Assembly (NCBI GenBank): GCA_963691655.1 | Contig: OY829326.1 | Location: 115,975,388 to 116,039,387 of the forward strand | DNA length: 64,000 bases | From: Toxonevra muliebris | Lineage: Eukaryota > Arthropoda > Insecta > Diptera > Pallopteridae | Reading direction: 5' to 3' | In this document: positions 34,655 to 45,677 of the stretch, in pieces | Layout: each line of letters starts with the position of its first letter | Numbering within the stretch: position 1 is the first letter of the stretch | Notes under the pieces: generated by a model | What the model was told of the DNA's origin: nothing | The model's database searches: none | Seen by the model: the letters and a program-made list of their open reading frames with translations, nothing else | Position numbers and translations under genes: made by a program

Positions 34655-35010
34655 TGAGAAAAACGGGTTTAAAGCTTTGATTATAGTTTTTTTTTAACAT
34701 ATAAAATATACTTCTTTGTAATGACTGACCATAATTTGTAAGTTTACAGTTTACGATTTATTAATGCGAAGATGTTGGACGAAGGTACAGGCAAATCTTT
34801 CTGAATGGCCAAAAAGGAAGCGGAAACACCGAGCGCCCATTTGCCCTGTTTGACACTTAGCGCTATAAACGTCTATAGCTTCGAAAGAATTAGGAGTTTT
34901 TCTCTGAAATTTTTACAAAATACTTTTGAAATAAAATACTTTCAAATAGGACACTTCAAAAAAAAAAAAAAATCGATTTTTCCAAACCGAGAAAGTTCAG
35001 GGCCCCTTAA
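34655..35010 (-). repeat. Inverted copy of the interior of the hAT MITE
   Basis: The reverse complement is collinear with 21148-21508, ending at the GGGCCCTGAACTTTC block at about 34990-35005. A poly-A run is inserted at 34958-34970. It lacks the CAG termini and 8-bp duplication. The frames 34805-35083 (plus) and 34942-35154 (minus) fall on this repeat and are not supported as genes. Confidence 0.65.
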
Positions 35011-36300
35011 CATAGCCAGCCTCGTTTCTTTAAATAGAATTTCTATTAGCAACGCAGTTGCAGAAAATATTGGGCGAAAATAATTTTTGCAGGGACTTAC
35101 TTTTTGAGAAGGAGAAAAAAAATGTTTCCAATTTCCTACAGTTGTCCAGCTCAAGACAAAAAAAGACTGGCATCTTAAAACTAACTTTCCTGAAACTATC
35201 TATCTGATCCCGAATCTACTGACATCAAAGACTTAGACAAGTTTTTTAAAGGTTTCGGAAGAAAGGTTTCGAAAAAGATTAGAGAAACTGTGAAATTAAA
35301 TCATGTGGTAATACAATGAATCTTCTTGGCTTAAGTAAGACTTCAATTAAAAGTAAAAGACAACCACTTCAATCTAAACTAATCCAAGTCCATGGTCGTT
35401 GTCGATTCTCTGCTTTCTGATAGCTAAACGTATTTTTTCCCCTTTATTTGTGGGAGAATTAAATTGAAATATCGATTATCATAGCTGAGTTTTGAGAACT
35501 ACTTATTTGAGTTTCAATCGACTTAGTAGGTATATAGAATATAGACGTTTTTTGTACGTCCACAGCTAATCTAAATATAAAAAGTTGAACGGACCCATGA
35601 TAAATATAGTGAAATATTATTTGTATTTTTGACAAGATTTCTTTTTACCATCGAGTAACGAAACAAATGAATACAATTCGCTTAACATTTCGAATTCATC
35701 AAAATCTGTATACACGCGACCTAAATTGCGGATACTTACATTTTAATTTAATCACAAATCTATTTGTTCTTAACAATTTAATTATACAAATTTTCAGAAA
35801 TTTATTTTTTTTTCTCCCCCCCACTCACTCAAAAAAGTATAAGGAAAAAATATTTGCGTGTTGTTTTAAATTAAAAATCGCTTTATTTTAAAATTATACA
35901 ATCAATTTTTCTTTTTTAAATTTATGAAAAAAAACAAACTTTAAATTGGTTAAAAAAAAAACAAAAAAAAAAAAACTGTTTGTTCATTAAAATAAATAAA
36001 CGCATTTAATTTAGAGATTATCCAAAAAAAAAAGAAGAAAATTACGCTTATATTCGTTTGCGTTTTGCGTTCTCGTTCCGTTTGTTTTCCAAATTACTTA
36101 TCATTACTATTATTTAGCATCCCCTAACGCCCGCCCGCTTCACCCTTTTAACTGTGCCCATACAGACACATGCATATATTCCAACAAAAAAATATTTACT
36201 AATTTGAATGTGGTTGTCATCAGCATCTAGGCATCCAAGAGATACGTAGATGATTATCTACATACACTCGTAGATATATTAGAAATCAGGGGAAAAACCG
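35011..36300. other. Unassigned AT-rich stretch
   Basis: No gene was recognised. Poly-A and poly-T tracts are dense between 35790 and 36040. Confidence 0.45.
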
Positions 36301-36680
36301 GGGGGCGGATGAGTGAGTGAAATTATGTGGAGGCGTCACATTGAAACACATGAAAAATATAAATTTCACATGGAAAAAAAGAAAAAGAAAAACGTAAAAA
36401 AGAAGGAAGGAGAAAAACAAAAAAAAAATAATAATAATAATAATAATACAAAAAACGCGAACGCATCATCATGCGTCAATGCGTCGCAGCGCAACGTATC
36501 ACACATAGGCACAAAATAAATGTCATGGTGAAATATATCTATATAATATCTATGTATGTGTATATAACATGTCTGTGTGAGTGTGTGTCTATCGTAGAGA
36601 ATATTATGGCGGTAATATCAGTAGATATGGTTTTGTTTTATATTTTTCCCCCGTTTCTGTTGTTTTTTTTTTTTTGCTGC
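36301..36680. repeat. Simple-repeat stretch with AAT array
   Basis: A-rich with an AAT array at 36429-36449, GT/TA-rich sequence at 36535-36590 and a T-run at 36662-36675. The 136-codon frame 36471-36881 runs through this into the adjacent MITE and is not supported as a gene. Confidence 0.5.
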
Positions 36681-36682
36681 TA

Positions 36683-37043
36683 CAGTAGAATTCCGGTAAT
36701 TCGAATCTCAAAGGATGACCTAAAATCTTCGATTTATAGAGGTTTAGAATCATCGAGTTTTCGAATTATGGAAGTTAAAAATATAAATATTCGTTTTATG
36801 GAGGTATTTTCTCTTTTGTTCCTTTGTTCATTAGAAAAAATTCGAACTGTTGAGGTCAGCTTTAAAAAATTCGAGCTATAGCAGTAAAAACGACTACAAA
36901 AAGTTAGAATTACAAAATGTTTTAATTCGAAATAAAAAGTTTTTCGAGCTCGAGTGAGAACAAATGAAAAAATATTTCCAATTATGGAGTTGCCGAATTA
37001 CCAAGGTTTGATTATCGAGGTTTAAATTAAAGAGGTTTCGCTG
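36683..37043. mobile_element. pogo/Tigger-like MITE with TA duplication
   Basis: The left end begins CAGTAGAATTCCGGTAATTC and the reverse-complemented right end begins CAGCGAAACCTCTTTAATTT. Both are flanked by TA (36681-36682, 37044-37045). Interior copies of short motifs such as TCGAATTA, ATTCGAACT and ATCGAGGTTT repeat the terminal theme in both orientations. Termini starting CAGT with alternating AATTCGAA-type blocks are characteristic of pogo/Tigger elements. No transposase is present; length 361 bp. Confidence 0.7.
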
Positions 37044-37168
37044 TATTTAAGCACAGCACGTCGCTGTCAACGTACACTAAATAACTGATAAAAAAAAAAT
37101 TTGTTAGAATTTGTTAGAGCGATAGACACACAAACAGACCGACAACAAACGTACCAACGAGCGAACGA

Positions 37169-37190
37169 GTGATATCCAATTGGATATCAC
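37169..37190. other. 22-bp perfect palindrome
   Basis: GTGATATCCAA followed by its exact reverse complement TTGGATATCAC, with no spacer. It lies in a CGAACGA-rich context just downstream of the pogo-like MITE. It could bind a dimeric protein, but there is no independent support. Confidence 0.6.
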
Positions 37191-39105
37191 CAGTTAGCAA
37201 CTTTAATAAATCAGAACGAAGGCAGGGGGTGTGTATAGTCGTATATGATTACGTTAATTTGTCGTTGCTGTTTTCACAGAACCAAAAAAAAAAAAAAAAC
37301 GAGAAAAAAATAAAAATAAAACGAAAAATATTTTAAAAATTTTAAATGTCAAAAAATTTCTATACAACGTTTCAAAACATGACATTGACTACGTACTACA
37401 TATACAGTGAAATATAATAGATAATAATAATAGGAATAGAGGTATCAGCGTTGAGGCGGTTACTTTCAGGCGGATATTGTGATTAGCGCGAAGATCATTC
37501 GCGATAGAGATTTATTGTTTTAGATACGAACATTCATACAATTGAACAACAATTCACATCTCATTGTTAGAATTTGTACAAATGTTATTTAATATGTGTT
37601 TTTTGTTTAAAATTTTGTAGGAATTTTGTTTCTAATTTCCCACTCAGAAAGTATACAAGGTAAAAATATTTAGTCGTATGTGCATAAATTTAAGTAAAAA
37701 ATATTTTGCAAATTAAAATAAACTAGAAAAAGAGGCAAAAACTTATGGCACCGTTTTATGCACATTTCGTATTTTTTATTTTTAATATTTTGACATTTCC
37801 GATTTTTTATTTAGTAACAGCTGAGATATGTGCAAATTTGATTTAAATTGTGACAATATTTGTGCCCAAGATTTTATGTTATGACAAGTTAAATAATTTA
37901 TGGAAAAATAGTGGGGTTGCACGAATAATTAAATCGAAGCATTTAAAAATAAGGTGCGTTTTATTTGCCACTCGACAACCGCGATAACTGAGTGAGTAGC
38001 GCTATAGAGAGTCCATCCAAAAGGAGTGATCGAGATGTATGGCAGTTCTCTGTCTTATTCTCACATAGCGTCAGTTAGTTGGACAGCACTGAGAGCAGAG
38101 GGTGTAAGTGTCCCCGGTTAAATACGATCTACCCTTACTGATGCACTTAATGTGATATTGCTTCTAATGTCAAAAGATCTCAACTGCAAATGTTGAGTGG
38201 CTAGTAGCAGACTCAGACAGTTAGGTTGCTGGTCTGGTACAACAGGCGATCAATTTTTAAGTTGAAATTTTAAGTCGGACGAGATAAAACTGAAACGATC
38301 GGTATTTGCATTGTTAGACCAAAAATTGGACTGTGGAGTAGGCGCTAAAGTTTTCTGACATTTGTCCGGTTTGCCAGACTCAACTAGCATGTACCAGGTA
38401 TAAGTTTTCACCCTTTAAAAAATAAGTTTCAATGTAGTAGTATTACATGACCCGTGGTTAAAGTATGATTTATGTTATAGTTTAAACTTGTACCGGACTG
38501 TCATTGTATTTTCATAAAAAAAACTCTGTTACATACAATAATTTAAATTAATTCACGTCCTGATTCTTAGTCAAACAATCAAAAGTGGAAATAACAATGT
38601 TGATGCCTTAGCTTGAAATGGGTACTCGTTGGATAGAGCTCGGTTAGAACAAATTTCTTTAAATGTAGTTAAGTGAGCATTTTTCTCAAATTATTTGCGA
38701 CAATCAAACACCAAATAGAGAGGCTTAACTAAGTTTTCACGAATTTGCACAAAAATCTGCATCCCAGCAAACAATATATTGAGAACTCATAATTCTGACG
38801 TTTCAAAAACTCTTTTTTAAAATAGTTTTTTTGAGCACCCTCATATACATGATAGGTTAAAAGCAAATACGAATTAAAAATTGTAGCTTGTGAAAATTCA
38901 TTAAAAATGTATGAATGCAAAAATGGGAAAGAAAATTTGCAATTCCTTATTTATTTTCGTTTATGCTCTGAAAAATTTTGTAAGGCATTTTCCCTACCTG
39001 CAATTTTTTACTTTGTATTTGCTTTCAGTTCTTTTGAAAATATGTCACATAACATAACAGCATTTTCGAAGGGTTAACAGCAAATGATCCCTATTTGCTT
39101 GCGAG
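37191..39105. other. Unassigned stretch, partly GC-richer
   Basis: Bases 37950-38380 have clearly higher G+C than their flanks and no long open frame. The segment could be a decayed transposon or LTR, but I recognise no motif. The remainder is AT-rich. Confidence 0.4.
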
Positions 39106-39959
39106 TAAAGGTATGCAAGCACTGACGCGATTTTGTCGCAGCGATGTCGCGGCACAATTTTCAATGGTTCAAGTTATCAAAAAAGGGAATCGCACGTTAC
39201 CTCACACTGGTGCGAAGTGCGACTGCAGCTCTGAAGTCGCAACAGCTGATTTATTTTTTACTTATTTTTTCTCCGCAAAAATCGAACATTTTTCAATAAA
39301 TTCTTGTCACAAAAAAAATAACAGAAAATGATGAAGGAAAAAATCGCTGTCAAAAAGCGGTGAGCTGCATTTTAGCGCGACAAAACAAAAAAAACAAAAA
39401 AAATGGTTATGTACGAAAAACACTCTGTGACAGTGGCGTGTCATATAAAACAATGTGTTGCATTTTCACACTTCTTGTTGGTGCGACTGTACGTTTAAGA
39501 TACGCAATGTCGCAGCGTTTTTGGCACTTGAAACTCTCATTCTTCAAGATCACACGTTACCTCGCACTGGAGCGATTTTGTTGCTTTGAAGTCGCAACAG
39601 CTGATTTACTTTTTGCTTATTTTTTCTTCGCAGAAAATTAAAAAAGATTTACTTTTTGGTATAAAGTCAAAATAAAAGCGATGTTTTTGCACATTTTCCA
39701 TTAATTTTCCCCTATCGAATATTTTTCAATAACTTTTTTGTTGAAAAACTTTCCTATCACAAAAGAAATAAAAGAAAAAGATGAAGAAGAAGAAAAAATC
39801 GCAGTTAAAAGGCGGTGATCGGCATCTTCAGCGCAACACAAAAAATATGTGTATGTTCAAAAAACGCTCTGCGACAGTGACATGCATATAAAATAGTGTG
39901 TTGCGTTTTCACAACTTCTATTGCTGCGACAAAGTTGCGTCTGTGTGTGCATACCTTAA
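39106..39959. mobile_element. TIR element made of two head-to-tail MITE units
   Basis: The left end starts TAAAGGTATGCAAGCACTGA and the reverse-complemented right end starts TTAAGGTATGCACACACAGA. Both go on through GACGC and TTTGTCGCAGC, giving a TIR of about 36 bp with indels. Inside, two diverged units follow each other: CACGTTACCTC-CACTGG recurs 359 bp apart (39193 and 39552), AAGTCGCAACAGCTGATTTA 359 bp apart, and GCGACAGTG about 440 bp apart. A degraded junction at about 39486-39520 (GCGACTGTACG then CAATGTCGCAGCG) looks like a fused right and left TIR. No target duplication or transposase was found, so the superfamily is unknown. Confidence 0.7.
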
Positions 39960-40651
39960 TGCAAAATTTTATTTGGCCGGCAGTAATATTTGCAATTTTT
40001 AAATGCTTGAAATTGATTTGAAATTGTGGAGAAGGTTTATGTTTATTTGAACTTAGGATTATTTTTTTACTAAAAGTTAACTACTGTAGATAATGTTAGG
40101 CACCTGAATTTTTAAGTTAAGTTTTTTCTGCTTTTTATTTTAAAATTCTTTAAACCAGTAATGGCACTTTGTCGATGAGCCGTTCCTGAGCCAGGTTCAA
40201 AAACAATTTTTTTTCAAGTTACTTTCTTGATCTATCTACTTTAGTTCCTGCTCGTCCTTAATGGGTTAAGTAAATATTCATTTATTATTTAGATAAATAA
40301 AAACATTTACAATTAAGCCGCTGAGTGCAAAAGTGGTGTAGGTCAATTTTTTTTATTATTTGAATTTTCATCTTCAGGCAATAATTTTAACCTCATTCAG
40401 TTTCCTACAAAAAATGTGTACATCTAAGTTGAACATGTGTTCTATTAAGCTCGGGAAAATAAATTTCATAAGAACCCTATTTTATACAGCACTTCTACAA
40501 AACCAATGTAATTCCAAAAATCTGATTTTGACTTACACCACGTTTGCATGCAACAGCTCAATTAATCATAAATGATTTTTAAATATTTTGCCTCTTTTTT
40601 TTTTTGACTACTTTATACATTTTTTTTTTTGCTCTCATAATTTTTCTTTTT
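39960..40651. other. Unassigned AT-rich stretch
   Basis: No gene was recognised. T-runs lie near 40594-40631. Confidence 0.45.
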
Positions 40652-40727
40652 CGTCGCCTGAGAATTGATTTGGCGTATGTGTATAAGTATTCCTATGCCT
40701 ATACGCCAAATCAATACTCAGGCGACG
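40652..40727. ncRNA. Near-perfect hairpin, candidate small-RNA precursor or micro-MITE
   Basis: The left arm 40652-40678 pairs with the right arm 40701-40727 over 27 bases with one mismatch. The arms begin CGTCGCCTGAG and end GGCGTAT, and a 22-base loop lies between them. The total length of 76 nt is in the range of a pre-miRNA. The arms are more perfect than most miRNA stems, so a fold-back micro-element is an equally good reading. No TA or TTAA duplication flanks it. Either strand would fold the same way. Confidence 0.4.
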
Positions 40728-41810
40728 TTTTGACTCTTTAAAAATTCATTTTTAGTCTGTTTTCCTTCTGTTTTACTCTTTTCACACTCTTTCTTTAATC
40801 TCTTCCCCACTCTTATGACTCTATCCTCAATTTGGTTTTGATTCTTTTAGTCTTCCATTTCGAATCTTGTTTTGTTCTAATTACTCTATATTTTTCTCTG
40901 CGATTTTTCAAATTTCAAAAGCTTTTATAGTGCGTTCACATGGAAGTTGAAAATCGATTTTCGTGTTACCCAAAATTCGATTTTCAGAAAAGTCGTTCAG
41001 ACGGCATTTGATTTTTCATCTGTCAATTTTTATTCTCATTTTTTTGAGATCATTTACTTTTCTCACACTTTTTACAAATAACTAATGTTAACTATTTTTC
41101 CGCAATCTTTCATGAGCGTTTAATGAACCCATTGTGAGTGTAAAACATTCGAATTAAGAATTAGAAAAGAGTATTTTTGGACTCAAATTGTTTGCTTTGA
41201 TTATATTCGGGGCACTTGGCGATTTATTCTCATGCAAATAAACTGTGGAAGCCTAACATAACCTAACCTAAAACCATTAGAGACTTTTTCTACTAGAAAA
41301 GGAGTTTTATTTACCAAATGTAAACAAATTCAGCATGCGTCTTCCAATTCTTATACTAAATTTAATTGATTAGTATTAAAAAAAAAAATAAACAAAACGA
41401 TTATGTTATAACATTTTAAAGTTTCAAAATTACTGTTTTGATTTCAAAATTAATATTCTGATCAGGAAATCACAATTTTTGATTATAAACTGGAGAAATT
41501 TTAGGCTAAAACATTGGGAAACAATAATTCCATCATCAATTAAAAGTATGAATCAATATTAATAATCTGATGACTAATATTATTGTTATTCTAATTATGC
41601 TGGATATAATTAAACAAGAATGCCTTATCAATTAATTCGTATCTAATCATTTCCAAAAGATTCAGTAAATTAAAGTGTGTAAAAATATAAATATTTCTAG
41701 TTTTTCGAGGACATAGAACACTTGATCGAACTGCGTGAGTCACTGAGTAATTAAGTTGATGTACTCAAGCAGACTACAATTGAAAGGTTTTACTGGTTGA
41801 GTCATTCACA
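40728..41810. other. Unassigned AT-rich stretch
   Basis: A short CATAACCTAACCTAA run lies at about 41257-41272, related to the AACCT repeats elsewhere. The segment 40928-41010 has repeated AATCGATTTTC/AATTCGATTTTC. No gene was recognised. Confidence 0.45.
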
Positions 41811-41813
41811 TAA

Positions 41814-42414
41814 CACTAGTTTACAGCCGAAAAGTACCAAGAACAAAACATGTTTGGGTGTATAAATTGGGATCTCCTGAACACAACAAATTTTTTTTTG
41901 TTTTCTATTGTAAGAATTTTTGCCGAGCAATAATTTTGTGTTTTTCGTGGTATGGTTTCACTCAAATCCTTGTGGAGTCCAAGCAAAGAGCTTGATCGAA
42001 ATGAACTGTAAATATTTAAAAAGTAATTGAATACCGTTTCCATCGATATGCTGTTTGTTTTGATCGAATAACAAATGGCTGAGTTAGGGTTCCTCAAAAT
42101 TCAAAAATTGCCATTTTTCAAGTTTTTTTTTAGATTTTCAGAATTAAATTCAATTTATTTTTTATTAAAATAAGGAACATTTCTCTTTTCTAATGCATAG
42201 TCTATTCAATTACAAACATTTTAAGCCAAAGTTGACAAAGATTGGATGAAAAATTAATTTTTTGTAAATTTTTTTTGAGTGAAACCAACCCAGAAAAACA
42301 CAAAATATTGCTCGGCAAAAATTCTTAGCATAGAAAAAAAGGAGGCCCCCATTTATCCACTCAAATATGTTTTGTACTTGGTACTTTTCAAGACTTGAAA
42401 TTTGTATACTAGTG
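41814..42414. mobile_element. CACTA/Chapaev-like element with about 150-bp TIRs and TAA duplication
   Basis: The ends start CACTAGTTTACAG (left) and CACTAGTATACAA (right, reverse complemented). Similarity continues inward for about 150 bp with indels, through AAAAGTACCAAG, ACAAAACAT, AAGAATTTTTGCCGAGCAA and TTGTGTTTTTC to GGTTTCACTCAAA. TAA stands directly outside both ends (41811-41813, 42415-42417). A CACTA start with a 3-bp duplication fits the CMC group; the TWA pattern fits Chapaev3 in particular. No transposase lies inside the 601 bp. A terminus identical over 15 bases is at 9686. Confidence 0.7.
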
Positions 42415-42417
42415 TAA

Positions 42418-44519
42418 TGGATCAATGAATGGCCTAAATAATTAAACCAGAATAAAATATACCAAAATTAAAAACTTAAAAATCAAAGTTCACAGTGAAT
42501 TTCTAAAAACCAACTTAGCATTATCTGCTAAGGTTTTTGAGATTTGAACGGGTTTTTCAAGTAATAATAATAGTATTAAATTTAATAATGTTTAAAACAG
42601 ATACAAGTGGGCCAATTTGTAAATTATACTGAGTGAAAAATTGAATGAACTCTTTAAAAAAATATATTTTACGCATAATCGATTTTCCCCCGAAATTCCA
42701 CTATCAAATTTATGTTTATAGGAAAGCAAAAGTGAAAGAAAAGGCATTCAAATTTATAAAGCTCCTACAATTTAGCACAATTAAATAGTAAACGCGGCGC
42801 AATAAATATAAATAATGCAACACCAAATAAATAATTAGCTAACCAAAAAAATGTAATTAGCATTAAAAAACATGTTGCTACAATTTATCAACACAATTAT
42901 ATATAAAGAAAAGGTAAAAAACTTCAAATGCTGGTCGCAGAATGAAAAAAAAATATTCCATCGCACATGTATTTACTTTTTTTTATTTTATTCTAACTAA
43001 TTATATAAAAAAGAACAATTAAATAATACGGAATTTTTTCTTATTTATTTTGAATGAAAATTTACGAGTAAATCAGGAGGAGTATCTAAAATTTTTTTTT
43101 ATTTCATTATTAGGTATTATTATTATTATTATTTTTTTTTGTTAATGGAATTGTACTCACACTTTGCAGAATCGAAGTATCTAACAAATAAAAACAACAA
43201 ATTAAATCAACAAACAAAACAAACCAAAAAGAAAAAAAAAAAAATTTCAGAGTAAATATGTTCATGCTCAGTTTATTAGCAACATAATGTGAGATCAGGG
43301 TTGCAACATTTGCTTTGCTACATAAGTATTAGAATATCACCTATTTACAATGTTTGTTGTTGTTTTGCTATCTTTCAGCAGCATTTGGCATTTGAATTTT
43401 AAAACATATGGTTTTGATATTTTAGCGAAACTAAATACAAGCAAGAGATGAGCTAGTGACCTCCAACACAGGATGATGAACTTTATGAAAAATATCCCCG
43501 TACTTATGTGATAAATTATTCCGGTTATAACTCGTTGTAGGTAAAAACATGTGTCTAAATTATTTCGAGGTACATTTTGATACACATGTCAATGATTTTT
43601 AACCTTCATAATTTCGGGGGAAATGATCTTTGAAGGGAAAAGGTTGAAACTATACAACACAGTACACAGTACTGTGCCACAGCTATAAACCCAATATTTG
43701 TCAGCTACGATACGATATGATAGATAACGGCTGGTGACACGCTTTTAGGGAATTTTTGTCGGTATTGTCATCACGAATGTGAAATAACGACGAACGTTTG
43801 GGGAATCCCGATTAATCGGTCTTTGTAGCCTGAAACTGTATTTCGATTTTAGAAACAAAAAAAACTTTGTTGTTTTTTCCAGAATCAATCAATTAAATCA
43901 TTGGCTCACAAATTTATATAATACTGGAAGGGTTTTGGTATTCATTTGGAAGGTTTATCCGTAATTTACCTATTATCAAAAGTTTAAACATACGAAACGC
44001 AAAGCTCAGTTGAAAAAAAAAGCGAGAACCAACAAAAGCGAAGAAAACACAAGAGAGTTGTAATGAAAGTAACGAAATTATTACTAGCATTGCTTGATTT
44101 CAATGCGTCTTCGCTTCATACTTTTGTAAAAATATCAGGATCAAGCGTGGACTAGAGTAAAGCAAGTACGTAGCAAAGATTAGGACGTCACGCTGTATAG
44201 CGTTTCCATGCAACGCACTGTGGTCCAGAAGGCCATTTGTTGCGGCATAAAGTAGTAAAAAGCAACTAGAGCCCTGAAACTTCTCAGGAAAGCTTTTAAT
44301 GTTGATCAAATATTTCTATTAAAAATTAGGCATAATAGGCACACTGCCACGCCTACCAAAGAGTATTACAAAAGGTGTGTGAGAATTTTGAAAATGGTTT
44401 AAGCAACAATGATAATTGTTAGCTGATAATTTTTAATTATTTTACTAGTTGCTTTGACATTTTGAAGGGGAAGGAACACTAGATCGTTGTCTTAAATAGA
44501 GTATACATAAAAAATCACA
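42418..44519. other. Long AT-rich stretch without recognised genes
   Basis: ATT arrays occur near 43108-43130, with dense A and T homopolymers. The segment 43600-43840 is less AT-rich. The frames at 43337-43585 and 44100-44309 (minus) show no family signature. Confidence 0.45.
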
Positions 44520-44785
44520 ATAATGAAGGTATGGAGGTTTCATCTCAAAGAAGCCCACTCTCAAAATCGATCGAAATCAAACTTGCACAAAGTTTCGTCC
44601 TATTGGGTAATAGTTACAACACCAAATTTGAACAAGATCGGCCAAAAACTCACCGAGTTGGAGGGGGTAGAATTTTGGTCAAACAGCCCCTGTTTCGGAA
44701 CCATGTAATTTATCACTCAGAGGGCTGAGACTTGTTTATCTATGAAAATGAACGTCGAGTTTTCGGAGGCAATTCTATTAACTCA
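44520..44785 (+). repeat. Dispersed repeat family R1, copy 1
   Basis: Blocks AAAATCGATCG, TCCTATTGGG, ACCAAATTT, ACTCACCGAGTTGGAGG, TTTTGGTCAAAC and GGGCTGAGACTTGTTTATC occur in this order. They recur in the reverse complement of 51640-51975 and partly at 50500-50815. The overlapping frames 44523-44708 and 44531-44728 are not supported as genes. Just downstream, CGGACGAGGTAACTTCC is repeated in tandem with one change (44830-44863). Confidence 0.7.
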
Positions 44786-45677
44786 TTTAAGTACACATTA
44801 TAGACTATCACCACATATATAATTCACATCGGACGAGGTAACTTCCCGGACGAGGCAACTTCTACTCTACAAAACACAGACACTATTTCCAAAATATCAG
44901 CTTTGCACTTGTTCACATTTATTTCTCACAAATCACAAAAGTTTTAAGAAAACTATATATTAAATCTTATTAAGCATATCTTTGTAAATAATTTCCATTT
45001 TTTAAAAAAATTTAGATTTTTTATGTTTTTGTAGAACGGTTCACTTTAATTTATTAACTTTTTTTGATAAGAAATGCCAAAAAGCAGAGGTAATAAATTC
45101 ATAACTTCAAAATATGGATGAATTTTTTTTTTTACAAATACTCAATGTATTTTCAATGAAACAAACTAAATTTTCCATATTTAAAATAAAAATTTGAAAT
45201 GGACTTTCTGCCGCAAAAAGGTGGACCATAATGCAATGGATGGACAAAAACAGTTCTTGTAAAACAATGAAATTCCGCACAAACATTTATGAGATTTATT
45301 TTTTTAAAGAGTATTTGAAATTTCATCCAAATCGGATACGGGACACGTTCATTTCTTCTATAATCGCTGTCAAAATAATATAAAAATTATTAATATCCTC
45401 AAAACTATTTGAGTAATCAACTTGAAATTTGGTTTAGTTGCTGGCTTTTTATCTTGTGACATGTTTCAAACCCAACGCATAAATCAACTAACTATTTCAT
45501 GATACATAGTTGAAAAAATCGAATGACTTGAAATCGGCTGAAAAAATAAATAATTAAATTTTGAACCCGTTTTGACGGAGAATTTACGGAAAACGTTCTG
45601 AGGGAGTATTTTTTTTAATTCTGTTTTTATTATTGAATCTTCTTGGTGTTCGAATTAATAAATTGATACTCTAAAAC
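44786..45677. other. Unassigned AT-rich stretch
   Basis: Apart from the 17-bp tandem duplication at 44830-44863, nothing was recognised. Confidence 0.45.

Noticed and set aside
36471..36881. 136-codon frame, the second longest in the window
   Set aside because: It runs through microsatellite sequence into the pogo-like MITE and resembles no protein.
37950..38380. Possible LTR or SINE because of higher G+C
   Set aside because: No terminal repeats, tail, pol III boxes or duplication could be found.
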